From the NCBI RefSeq assembly GCF_000005505.3, contig NC_016131.3:73139855-73203854 (forward strand): 64,000 bases of DNA, in the 5' to 3' direction. The position numbers and the translations under genes are program-made. The notes below the pieces were generated by a model. The model saw nothing but the letters and a program-made list of their open reading frames with translations, was not told the origin of the DNA and did not search any database. Shown here in pieces: positions 36,740-48,619 of this stretch. Position 1 is the first letter of the stretch. Each line of letters begins with the position of its first letter. Origin of the DNA: Brachypodium distachyon (lineage: Eukaryota; Streptophyta; Magnoliopsida; Poales; Poaceae).

Positions 36740-37044
36740 ACACTGAGTAGGGCCACGTAGGGCCCACCTACCACACGCCGTCTACACATCACAGAAGAAA
36801 TCGCAGCCGTCCATCCATCATCGATCAACCCCTGTCTCACGGTCGTCTCAGCCCACAGAGTTATTCCTCGCTGCCTTCCCTTCCCTTCTTCCTCCTCCAG
36901 CGCACGGCGCGTACAAAAGCCAGGAAAAGAGGGGAACGAACGAACACAACAACAACAACAAAGCCTCAAACCCCTCCTGAGCACTCGACGGAGCCGAATC
37001 GGAGCGGAACCCCGGCCGGATCGAAACCCAGGGCTAAGGAGGGG

Positions 37045-40000
37045 ATGGGCGGCGACGAAGGAGAGGGTGGCGAGTCCACGGGAGCCCCACCGGCGACGCT
37101 GCACATCCGGGGCGCCAGCGGCAACAAGTTCGCGGTGCAGGCCGACCTGGGCACCACCGTCGGGGCGTTCAAGGCGATAGTCGCCCAGAGCTGCGACGTG
37201 CCAGCGCCGCAGCAGCGGCTGATCTACAAGGGCCGGATCTTGAAGGACGAGCAAACCCTAGCCAGCTACGGTGCGTGTACCTTCCTCACTAGGAAAGAAT
37301 GAAAATCTTGCTCTTCTCTCACGATTCTGCCTATTATACCGTGGTTGATGATGTGGTTAGTTAGATTATGTGCGTGTGCCCCACGCCTCCAGTTACGCCT
37401 AGTGTTAGTTGGTAGCACGCTAGATGCAATGCCTGGCCGTTTGACGATGCAGGGTGCTGGTGCTTCATTTGACGATGTATATGGATTATGGATCATGACA
37501 TAGGTTTTTTTTCCAATCATTGTCTCTTGGTAGATGCAGCATGGTGGTTAGGAACTGGTTAGGAATAGCCGCGGGCATAGCCTATGGCGTTGATTCGTTT
37601 TGCAGCTTAGGTAACTTATGCCATAGAAGTGAAACGAACACTGATTTGATGACTCACCGGAAATGTAGCTCCGAATCATGGAGCCATGCATGTGCGGGCG
37701 TTAAGTGTGCACTTCGCATTGGTAAGTAAAATTCTAGGTGGCTATACATGTGTTGGATCGTAGAGTGCAACTGGTAGGCATGCAGGAATACATGTTTCTT
37801 GCTGGATGCGTGCAGCATGATGGCATCATATCTTATTGATCAGCCAGTAGGAAGGCTTATTATTATTTCTTTTGGGTTCCCGCCTATAACTTTATTTAGT
37901 TCGGTTTCAAGTGCTTTTTGTGAACAACTCACATCTACGTGTAACGTTATCTTCTACAGCTGGTATGTCAGCATGCTATTATTACTATTGCTGCATTAAG
38001 TTTTGTCGTGTTTTGACAACAACATGAGCCATCTTTTATAGCATTATCCATCTAGCACTCTCCGTGACATGGAAAGGTTCTACATCAAATTATTACTAAG
38101 CTTCAGTGTTTTACAAAATTTGATATATGCATGTGAAATCTTGTTGCATACCTACTTTAGTTTGCACCACAAATTATGAGATCAGATACACAGGAGTTCT
38201 ATAGATATTTTTTTCGTATCCATAGCTTTGTTCTCATTAAAAAAAAGTCCTCTCTAACCACTGTTACATCATTGATTCAGTTGCAGACTGCACAATAAGT
38301 TACATATAGTTTTTACGTTATATCTTCAATAATTTTCATGTTTGGTCCTTGGCAAAGTTGCAATAAGTTGGAAATTTGGTATAAATTACAACATGAGCAT
38401 GATATATGTAGCTTGTTCACTTGGAACAGTTTTTAATCAGATAAGAAATAAAAAATGAATATTTCTTGCAAATGTCATGAAGTCCATGTACTAAAACGGA
38501 ACCAAATGTGGACAGATTCCTCATGCTAAACTACTGGTGTTCCGCAGTAAAAATAAATAAATCAAATATCGGTAGGTGACAATTTTTTTATTTTCATGGA
38601 GGGAAAGAATTTTGTGTTTCAGCATTGACTGCATGTTTAGTGTTGAGTCATTAAGGTGTTGGCTGTTGCGCAGTTCATTAGTTTTCCAAGTTTTGCTTAT
38701 TCTTATGCTTTCTTCCCCTCTTGCAGGTGTGGATACAGATCACACCATCCATATGGTGTGTGGTGCTGCACCACCAGCAACAGCAGCTGCACCGGCTGCA
38801 GCCAACCATGGGACTTCAACTACTACTACTGCAAATACTTCGCCTGCTGGTTTAGGAGGATTGTTGCAAGGTCTGGGCGCTACAGGAACTGCTGGAACGG
38901 GGTTGGGTTTACCTGGCTCTGGCCTTGCAGGATTGGAGCAGATGCAACAGCAGTTGACTGAGAATCCCAACTTAATGAGGGAAATATTGAACATGCCAGC
39001 CATGCAGAGTTTAATGAACAACCCTGATATAATGCGTGATATGATTATGAACAATCCTCAGATGCGTGAGCTCATTGATCGTAATCCGGATCTGGCACAT
39101 GTCCTGAATGATCCAAGCATCCTTCGTCAGACTGTTGAAGCGGCTAGGAATCCTGAGCTTATGAGGGAGATGATGCGGAACACAGACAGAGCAATGAGCA
39201 ACATTGAATCTTCTCCAGAAGGGTTCAATATGCTCCGCCGCATGTATGAAACTGTTCAAGAGCCATTTCTGAATGCAACAACAATGGCTGGGGAGGGTGA
39301 TAGAAATCCAAACCCGTTTGCAGCTCTTCTAGGAAACCAGGGGTCTAACCAAGCCAGAGATCCAGCTGGAAATGCACCAACTACTGCTTCAGAGTCCACG
39401 ACAGGCTCTCCTGCTCCAAATACTAATCCGCTTCCAAATCCCTGGAGTGCAAATGGTAGGTTTTTGGTACCCCCACTCTTTTTGTTGCCGGTATGTGCAT
39501 TTTGCTCTTGCCCTGTTTTGCTATCTAAGTCTTAAATCTACAGCTGGGTCTGCGCAAGGAGCGGCAAGGCCTTCTCCTGCTAGCAATGCAAGGAGTGCCA
39601 CTAGCGGTGGCCTAGGACTAGGAGGGTTGGGTTCTGCAGATTTGGGAAGTATGCTGGCTGGTGGCTCTGATGCTTCCTTCTTGAACCAGGTTTTGCAAAA
39701 CCCTACAATGATGCAAATGATGCAAAATATTATGTCTAATCCTCAGTCCATGAATCAGGTGCGCTGCTTCTAATATTTCAGTTCTGAATAATTTACTAGG
39801 AACCTACTTCTTGAGCAGAGTACATACTGTTCTGACCCTGTCATGATGTTTTCTTGTTTGCAGTTGCTCAACATGAACCCAAATGTACGTAACATGATGG
39901 AATCAAATTCCCAGATGAGAGAAATGTTTCAGAATCCAGAATTTCTTCGACAGTTGACGTCTCCCGAAACATTGCAGGTGAAATTAGTGATACTACTTTA

Positions 40001-41742
40001 GTTATATGTGACTACTGTATGGAAGACTAAATAGCCTCTCTTTTTTGCAGCAACTGATTTCATTCCAGCAGGCTATGACGTCCCAACTTGGTCAACAACA
40101 AGCTGGCCAGTGAGTATCTTGAGCTCAACTTGACCTCCTTAGCTCATGAGGTCTTTGATTACCTTTTCTTTTCTGCAAGCGACTTTTCCTTGTTGAACCT
40201 AAAATGTAGAGGTTTGGTATTAATTATTTGCTGGTAATATGGTAAGCCTTGCTCTATGCTGTGTTTGTTTAATATGTTTTCTTGTTTGATTCAGGGAGCG
40301 GACGCAAGCAGGAACTGGTGCAGGTAATTTCGTCTACCTATTCACCATCTTTCCATCTGAATGATCTTTCATAGCATTCATGCATCAGCTTTCTGTCCGA
40401 GTTATTTAGATTGTGTTATTGATGGCTGTCTTTTACATGCTGTTTTTCAGCATTGCTTTCCCTTTCCATAAGGTTTGATTTTGACATTTTGTATCAAGAA
40501 GTAGAACATTAGAGAGCTAAGATTTCCCAACCTGTTTGGGGTCTTTACCTTTGTCATATAAATTGCAAGAAAACATATGAGCAACAGACTGTATACTAGG
40601 AAACAGATTTGTGTTTTCTGATTTGGCCATTACTTTCTTTCCAATATTTTTTAGATACCTGATCCGACTTCTTTATGAGAAGTCGATGTTTTTTTTGGTA
40701 TTATCCTTGCAAACTTGCCGCAAACCTAAGGGCTTCCACAGTGTGCCAAATGCTTGCCACCTAGATCTCTAATTTGGCACTGATGCTAAATTCTAATTTT
40801 TCTACAATGTAGATGAAGCCAAATTTGCATGCAAGTAGGACTCACCAATGAATAAACTACCCTAAACTACTCCATCATACATTCTTCCCTGTCTCTCCCA
40901 ACCGCACAAGCCACACCAAGATAAGTCGAGAAGTGAATCCTGCCACCGCCTGCGCCCACCTCCGCCCCTGCACGGCCGCTGCGACCCCCTCCGCCAATGC
41001 CCATTGCCACCCCTGCCTGCGCAGCCGGCGACCCCCTCCGCCTGCGCCCCTGCATGGCCGAGACCACCCCAGCCCATGCCTGTCGCGGCCTCTGCCTGCC
41101 CCCACCGCTGTCCAGCAGCTCAGCCCAGTGCCTCCACGATTCTCCGCTGTCCTCTTCCCAGTCTCTATTTTTTATTCTCCAGCCAAGTTTGGCACCGGAG
41201 CAGCTACTTGCTCTGGTTCCCTCTTTTTTTCCTTTTGGCAACGCCTCCACAGTGTTGTTTACCGGTGCCAAATGCCAAATTTGGTATTTGGCACCCCTAT
41301 TTGGCATACATTGTGGAGGCCCTAATGTGCTTAGGCCTATAGCTGTTTAATTCCTTCGGTATTTATTTGTTAGTTTTTCTAATGATTGATGCGTGAAAAT
41401 TACTTGAATGCTAGGCAATGTTAACCTCAACACCTTGATGAACATGTTCAGTGGGCTTGGTGGTGGTTTGGGTGTTCCAAATGCCCCGAATGGTTAGTAG
41501 ATGCACTTCATAGTTTCACATCGGAAGTGATGTTACCAAGCCACTGTACATTTTCATAAGCCTTGCTCATTCATTCAGTTTCCACATTCGCAGTGCCACC
41601 GGAAGAACTATATGCAACACAGCTAGCTCAGCTCCAAGAAATGGGTTTCTTTGACCCACAGGAGAACATCCGAGCATTGGTCGCCACTGCTGGAAATGTG
41701 AATGCTGCAGTGGAGCGACTTCTTGGGAATTTTGGGCAATAG
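37045..41742 (+). CDS. DSK2: Ubiquilin DSK2, copy A
   Basis: A shuttle factor that carries ubiquitinated proteins to the proteasome and, in plants, serves as an autophagy receptor. Eight exons: 37045-37270, 38727-39455, 39544-39758, 39864-39977, 40051-40109, 40295-40323, 41415-41492 and 41594-41742 (532 residues). The N-terminal ubiquitin-like domain (about 17-92; [34 protein letters not shown]) is followed by STI1-type repeats rich in Met/Asn/Pro ([60 protein letters not shown]). The C-terminal UBA domain ([20 protein letters not shown], then [19 protein letters not shown]) contains the MGF loop. Copy B follows in the same orientation. Intron 6-7 carries a private Harbinger MITE. A polyadenylation signal AATAAA lies at 41,863. 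Confidence 0.95.
40730..41322. mobile_element. PIF/Harbinger-type MITE in intron of DSK2-A
   Basis: A 593-bp element with ends GGGCTTCCACAGTGTGCCAA and, inverted, GGGCCTCCACAATGTATGCC, flanked by the TAA duplication (40,727-40,729 and 41,323-41,325). DSK2 copy B has the empty site (CAAACTAAGTGTGCTTAGG near 46,897), which gives the borders. The centre (40,930-41,130) is unusually GC-rich and proline/alanine coding-like, unlike the AT-rich interior of most MITEs. Confidence 0.93.
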
Positions 41743-43141
41743 AAGATGATCGAAGTTCTCTGCCTGGTGTTACCTGTAGTTCGCACCTTGAGATTATCTG
41801 GTTCGTTGATTTTATACCTGGTCAGATTAAAAGGCAACATCTAGATTCTATGTTTTAAGATGAATAAACCAGTCTCTACTGGCTATCCTTTGCATACATG
41901 GGTCCTGTGTCTTGTGGTTAAATTGTGGTATATTGGTACCTTGAGTCGGTGTACAACTGTACATACATGTTGGTACTATGGGGTCTCATTGAGTGTACAT
42001 GACTGTTGTTTTCCTACTTGGTGAGCTAACCATCCGTATGTTGCTGACTTCTTCATTGAAGATGTCCTTTTTTTTAGGGAGAACATGTCCTAGTTTTCTG
42101 TACATGGGATTTGAAAAGCTCTTGTTCAGTGAAAGTGAGCACGGCGCCTGAACCGCCTGCCGTTGCCTTTTTGGTTGAGACAGCCAACCTCATGACGGTC
42201 TATGTGATCTACACATACGTAGCCTCGTTGCTGAGAAATTCACAAAATGTCGTGCTCAGTACCTTTTTTTGGTGTTTGTCCCAAACGCACACGTATCCTT
42301 TCATTAGACAAAATGAACTCTTTTCTTTGGAAATTTAGCAATTTTTTTATAACTCACTTTTTGCATCTGAACCCATATGCCAAATTTTTCAGAACGAGAT
42401 TGCCCCTGCCTTTTCTACTTCGATGCCAGTTAGGTGGTTGTAAATTTGTGTAACGCAATATTGTTGACGGAATTTCCTTAAAAAAAATCCCAGTTAGGCC
42501 TAATTCGGTTGCACTATTCCGGCTGGTAATGGAATGGATTGGGGGAAAATTGAACTCAATTTGATCAATTCTCCGTTGATCCCCGCCGGAAATGGTAGAT
42601 CCCAACGGGCCCTTAGGGAAACGCGGTTTACCAGTTTACTAGACAACGCAATATTGTTGACAGAATTTCCTTCAAAAAATTATATTGTTGACGTAAGAAA
42701 CGTACTCTCAGCATAGCACAGTCCGATACACAATACGTACTTCTCAGAACTACGTTTCCCGGCTGTCTCTCCGACGACGGGCCTAGAATCTTCTCCTATC
42801 CGCACCGACCCTGACAGCCCATTCCACGTAGGGCCCACCTAGCACACGCCGTCTCCACATCACGGAAGGAATCGCAGCCGTCCATCCATCATCGATCAAC
42901 CCCTGTCTCACGCCACGGTCGTCTCAGCCCAGAGTTATTCCTCGCTGCCTTGCCTTCCCTTCCCTTCCCTTCTTCCTCCTCCAGCGCACGGCGTGTACAA
43001 AAGCCAGAAAAAAGAGGGGAACGAACAAACGCCTCGCACACACAACGACAAGAACAAAGTCTCAAACCCCTCCAGAGCACTCGCCGGACCCCGAATCGGA
43101 GCGGAATCCCGGCCGAATCGAGGCCTAGGGCTAGAGACGGG
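41743..43141. other. Junction of the DSK2 tandem duplication
   Basis: Contains the 3' UTR of copy A (similar to that of copy B to about 42,240), a unique part at about 42,250-42,640, and the promoter of copy B. A 35-bp motif (AACGCAATATTGTTGAC...) occurs at about 42,451 and again at 42,645, flanking the unique 160-bp part. Confidence 0.7.
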
Positions 43142-46100
43142 ATGGGTGGCGGCGAAGGAGAGGGTGGCGAGTCCGCGGGAGCCCCGCCCGCGACGCTGCA
43201 CATCCGGGGCGCCAGCGGCAACAAGTTCGCGGTGCAGGCCGACCTGGGCACAACCGTCGGGGCGTTCAAGGCGATCGTCGCCCAGAGCTGCGACGTGCCG
43301 GCGCCGCAGCAGCGGCTGATCTACAAGGGCCGGATCTTGAAGGACGAGCAAACCCTAGCCAGCTACGGTGCGTGTACCTTCCTCCTCACTAGGAAAGAAG
43401 GAAAATCTTGCTATTTTCTCGCGATTCTGTCTAATATGCCTCTAATATGCCGTGGTTGATGATGTGGTTAGTTAGGACCTGTGCGTGTGCTCCACGCCTC
43501 CAGTTACGCCTAGTGTTAGTTGGTAGTACGCTAGATGCAATGCCTGCCTTGCCGTTTGACGATGCAGGGTGCTGGTGCTTCCTTTGACGATGTATTCGGA
43601 TTATGTCGTAGGTTTTTTCCAATCATTGTCTCTTGGTAAATGCAGCATGGTGGTTAGGAATAGACATCCGCGTAGCCTTTTGGCGTTGATTGATTTTGCA
43701 GCTTATGTAACTTATGCTATAGAAGTGAAATGAACACTGATTTGAAGCCTCAAAGGGAAGGTAGTTCCAAATATCATGGAGCCATGCACGTTCCGCCGTT
43801 AAGTGTGCACTTTGTATTGGTAAGTAAATTCTAGGTGGCGATACATGTGTTGGATTGTAGACTGCAACTAGTAGGCATGCAGGAATACATGTTTCTTGCT
43901 GGATGCGTGCACCATGATGGCATCATATCTTATTGATCAGCCAATAGTAAGGCTTATTATTATTGTTTCTGGGTTCCCACCAATAAATTTATTTAGTTCG
44001 GTTTCAAGGGCTTTTTGTGAACAAGTCACATCCACGTGTAACGGTATCTTGTACAGCTGGTATGTCATCATGCCATTATTATTATTGTTGTTGCATTAAT
44101 TTTTGTCGTGTTTCGACAACAACATGAACCATCTTTTATAGCATTATCCATCTAGCACTTTCCGTGACACGGAACAGTTCTACGTCAAATTATTGCTAAG
44201 CTTTAGGGTTTTACAAAATTTGATATATGCATGGGAAATCCTTTTGCATGAACCTACTCCCTCCGATCCTAAATTGTTGTCGAAATATTACATGTATCTA
44301 GACGCTTTTTAAGAATAGATACATCCATATTTGGGCAAATTTGAGTCAAGAATTTAGGATCAGAGGGAGTACTTTACTTTGCACCACAAATTATAAGATC
44401 AGGTACACCGGAGTTCTATCGATATTTTTTCGTATCCATAGCTTTGTTCTCATTAAAAAAAAATCCTCTCTAGCCATTGTTACATCATTGATCCAGTTTC
44501 AGACTGCACAATAGGTTAATATAGCTTTTACATTATATCTTTTTTAATTTTCATGTTTGGTCCTTGGCAAAGTTCAAATAAGTTGGATATAAATCACAAC
44601 ATGAGCATGTCATATGTAGCTTGTTCATTTGGAACAGATCTTTTATTAGTACAATTTTTCCATACAGTACTGTGTATTCAATGTGTATGCGAGCAAGTGG
44701 TACAATAAATGAATCAAATATTGGTAGGTGACAAAATTTTGAGTTACGTGGAGTGAAAGAATTTTGTGTTTCAGCATTGACTGCATATTTAGTGTTTGAG
44801 TCAGTAAGCTGTTGGCTGTTGACTTCATTAGTGTTTCCAAGTTTTGCTTATTCTTATGCCTTTTCCTCCCCTTGAAGGTGTGGAGACGGATCACACCATC
44901 CATATGGTGCGTGGTGCTGCACCACCAGCAACAGCAGCTCCACCCGCTGCAGTCAACCATGGGACTTCAACTACTACTCCTTCTAATACTCCGGCTGCCG
45001 GTTTAGGAGGCTTGTTGCAAGGTCTGGGCGCTACAGGAACTGCTGGCACCGGGTTGGGTTTTCCTGGCACTGGGCTTGCAGGATTGGAGCAGATGCAACA
45101 ACAGTTGACTGAGAATCCCAACTTAATGAGGGAAATATTGAACATGCCAGCCATGCAGAGTATAATGAACAACCCTGATATAATGCGCGATATGATTATG
45201 AGCAATCCTCAAATGCGTGAGCTCATTGATCGTAATCCGGATCTGGCACATGTCCTGAATGATCCAAGCATCCTTCGTCAGACTGTTGAAGCGGCTAGGA
45301 ATCCTGAGCTTATGAGGGAGATGATGCGGAACACAGACAGAGCAATGAGCAACATCGAATCTTCTCCAGAAGGGTTCAATATGCTTCGCCGCATGTATGA
45401 AACTGTTCAAGAGCCACTACTGAATGCAACAACAATGGCTGGGGAGGGTGATAGAAATTCAAACCCGTTTGCAGCTCTTCTAGGAAACCAGGGGTCTAAC
45501 CAAGCCAGAGATCCAGCTGGAAATGCACCAACTACTGCTTCAGAGTCCACGACAGGCTCTCCTGCTCCAAATACTAATCCGCTTCCAAATCCCTGGAGTG
45601 CAAATGGTAGGTTTTCGGTACCCCCATTCTTTTTGTTGCTGGTATGTGCATTTGCTCCCTGTTTTGCTATCTAACACTTAAATCTGCAGCTGGGCCTGCA
45701 CAAGGAGCGGCAAGGCCTTCTCCTGCTAGCAATGCAAGGAGTGCCACAAGCGGTGGCCTAGGACTAGGAGGGTTGGGTTCTGCAGATTTGGGAAATATGC
45801 TGGGTGGTGGCTCTGATGCTTCCTTCTTGAACCAGGTTTTGCAAAACCCAACAATGATGCAAATGATGCAAAATATTATGTCTAATCCTCAGTCCATGAA
45901 TCAGGTGCACTGCTTCTAATATTTCTGTTCTGAATAATTTACTAGGAACCTACTTATCGAGATGAGTTCATAATGTTCTGACACCTTCATGATGTTTTCT
46001 TGTGTGCAGTTGCTCAACATGAACCCAAATGTACGTAACATGATGGAATCAAATTCCCAGATGAGAGAAATGTTTCAGAATCCAGAATTTCTTCGACAGT

Positions 46101-47325
46101 TGACGTCTCCCGAAACATTGCAGGTGAAATTAGTGATACTACTTTATTTATATGTGACTATATGGAAGACTAAATAGCCTCTTTTTTTGCAGCAACTGAT
46201 TTCATTCCAGCAGGCTATGACCTCCCAACTTGGTCAACAACAAGCTGGCCAGTGAGTCTCTTGAACTCAACTTGACTTCCTTAGCTCATGATGTTTTTGA
46301 TTACCTGTTCTACATGTGACTTTTCCTTGTTGAGCCTGAAATGTAGAGGTTTGGTATTAATTATTTGCTGCTAATATGCCTTGCTCTATGTTCTGTTTGT
46401 TGAATCGGTTTTTTTGTTTGATTCAGGGAGCGGACCCAAGCAGGCACTGGTGCAGGTAATTTCGTCTACGTATTTACCATCTGTCCATCTTCATGATCTT
46501 TCCTAGCATTGATGCACCTAGCAGTGATGCATCCTTCATCAGTTTTCTGCCTGAGTCATTTAGATTGTGCTATTGATGGCTGTTTTTCAGCATTAATTTC
46601 CCTTCCCATAAGGTTTGATTCTGTATCGAGATGTAGAATGTTAGAGAACTAAGATTTTTCAACCCGTTTGGGTCTGCACCTTTGTCATATAAATTGAAAA
46701 ACAAGAAAACATATGAACGCCCATTGCAACAACAGACTGTATACTAGGAAGCAGATTTTATGTTTTCTGATTTAGGCCTGTATATCATGGTTTACTTTCT
46801 TTCCAATATTTTTGAGATACTTGATCCGACTTAGATGGGCTCAAAACCTTTATGTGAAGTCGATGCATTTTTTTATTACCCTTGCAAACTTGCAGCAAAC
46901 TAAGTGTGCTTAGGCCTATAGCTGTCTAATTCCTTGGATATTTTGTTCGTTTGTTTTCTAATGATTGATTTGTGAAAATTACTGGAATGCTAGGCAATGT
47001 TAACCTCAACACCTTAATGAACATGTTCAGTGGGCTTGGTGCTGGTGGTGGTTTGGGTGTTCCAAATGCCCCGAATGGTTAGTATATGCACTTCATAGTT
47101 TGACATCGGAAGTGATGTTACCAAGCCACTGTATTTTCATAAGCCTTGCTCATTCATTCAGTTTCCACATTCGCAGTGCCACCGGAAGAACTATATGCAA
47201 CACAGCTAGCTCAGCTCCAGGAAATGGGTTTCTTCGACCCACAGGAGAACATCCGAGCATTGGTGGCTACTGCTGGAAATGTGAACGCTGCAGTGGAGCG
47301 ACTTCTCGGGAATTTTGGGCAATAG
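43142..47325 (+). CDS. DSK2: Ubiquilin DSK2, copy B
   Basis: A tandem paralogue of the gene at 37,045. Exons: 43142-43367, 44878-45606, 45690-45904, 46010-46123, 46193-46251, 46427-46455, 46994-47077 and 47177-47325 (534 residues). All exon lengths equal those of copy A except exon 7, which has six extra bases (Ala-Gly in [10 protein letters not shown]). Ubiquitin-like, STI1-type and UBA domains are intact, with only scattered substitutions (for example EP-LL for EP-FL and SNPQM for NNPQM). Both copies thus look functional and would be redundant unless expression differs. Introns align along their length except for insertions. Intron 1 has a private Stowaway MITE. AATAAA is at 47,448. Confidence 0.95.
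44257..44369. mobile_element. Stowaway MITE in intron 1 of DSK2-B
   Basis: A 113-bp element (CTCCCTCCGATCCTAAATTG...AGGATCAGAGGGAG) with TA at 44,255-44,256 and 44,370-44,371. The aligned intron of copy A reads straight through (CATACCTACTTTAG), which is the empty site. Confidence 0.93.
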
Positions 47326-47800
47326 AAGATGTGATCCAAGCTGTGTCTGGTGTTTTACCTGTAGTTTGCATCGTGAGATCATCTGCTTCATTGATTTTAT
47401 ACCTGGTCAGATTAAAAGGCAACATCTAGATTCTATGTTTTAAGATGAATAAACCAGTCTCTACTGGCTATCCTTTGCATACATGGGTCGTGTGTCTTGT
47501 TGTTAAACTGTGGTATATTGGTACCTTGAGTCGGTGTAGATACATGTTGGTACTATGGGGGCTTATTGAGTGTACATGACTTGTTTTCCTACCCTGGTGA
47601 GCTAACCATCCGTATATTGCTGACTTGTTTCATTGAAGATGTGCTAGTTTTCTGTACGTGGGCTCATGGAACTGGAAAGGCGATTGTTCAGTTTAAGTGT
47701 GCACGGCGCCTGAACCGCCTGCCGTTGCGTTTTTTCGTTGAGACAGCCAGCCACATGACGTTGCTCTGTGATCTACACATACGCAGTTTGTTGCTCGTCC

Positions 47801-48619
47801 GACGTTTCCTTGTTAATGCAACTTTTCCTCGGCAAGAAGGCGGCCACGGCGCAAAGGTACGTGCCACTGGAACATACGGAGAGTCCTGATACCGTGAAGA
47901 GATGGAATACCAGCCCCCGTGTATCGTCAGATAAACTGAACGTGTAAGCACCCCGGTTCACCCACCGCACGTACCGTATCGGTTGAAGAAAAATCCTCAG
48001 AAGAGCTGTGGTTAGCTCTCGGGCAAGCAAAGATGGCACGGTCGTTCCCACATGGATAGTGTGGTACTCCTCCACGATGTCTGCCCGTCAGAAAGACAGA
48101 GAAAAAAATGTCTCTTCGATCTGCCCGTGGCCATGGTTTGCAACAAAATGTGAACAGCATCTACGTCGGTCAGAAAAATTCCCATCCCCCGTCGCGTTCA
48201 CACGCCCAGTTCCGTCGTTATTTCCCCCAATTCGATTTTATCTGATGACCACAGCGGGAACTAGATTTCGGTCTCTATTTTTCTGGACGGCGATCGCCGG
48301 GGGAGCGTGTGGTGGAGGCACGGGCCATATCCGTTCCGCCAGCCACCGGGAGATCCCGAGAGAGCAGAAGCCTGGCGCAGAAGCGCGCACACGTAGCGGG
48401 CGTTGGATCAAAAGGCCTGCGTGCGCCGTAGCCCCACGAGAGCCACGAGAGCCCAGAAACATCTCAGAGGACGCGACAAAGCCCTCGGACGTCCGTTCTC
48501 GCCCGGCCTCTCGTTCGTTCCCGCTATAAGTGTCCCCCCCTCGCGGCGACCCTCGCGTAATTAAGGCGTAAAACCGCAGCGGCCGCACGTCGTCCAAGCC
48601 ATTGTTCGTTCCGTTAGCC
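47801..48619 (+). promoter_or_regulatory. Catalase promoter region and TATA box
   Basis: The only upstream DNA between DSK2-B and the catalase start. A TATA box, CTATAAG at 48,524-48,530, lies 90 bp before the ATG, in a GC-rich core promoter with C-rich flanks. A GACGTCCG motif at 48,489 and ACACGTAGCGG near 48,389 could bind bZIP factors. Confidence 0.65.

Larger units (their letters stand above)
35162..37044. other. Head-to-head intergenic region
   Basis: Shared upstream DNA of the minus-strand nucleotidyltransferase gene and the plus-strand DSK2 copy A. At 35,440-35,670 there is low-complexity CGGTTTTGG/TTCGGTTTT sequence of the kind often seen as simple intergenic repeats in grasses. A decayed Stowaway element lies at about 36,574-36,705. 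From about 36,515 onward the sequence is shared with the promoter of DSK2 copy B. Confidence 0.6.
36515..47800. repeat. Tandem segmental duplication containing DSK2
   Basis: Two direct copies, about 36,515-42,240 and about 42,650-47,800, share promoter, all exons, introns and 3' flank. The similarity ends within the 3' flank after CTGTGATCTACACATACG in copy B (TATGTGATCTACACATACG in copy A). Exon identity looks very high and introns remain easy to align, so the event is fairly recent. Borders are estimated by eye. Confidence 0.9.
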
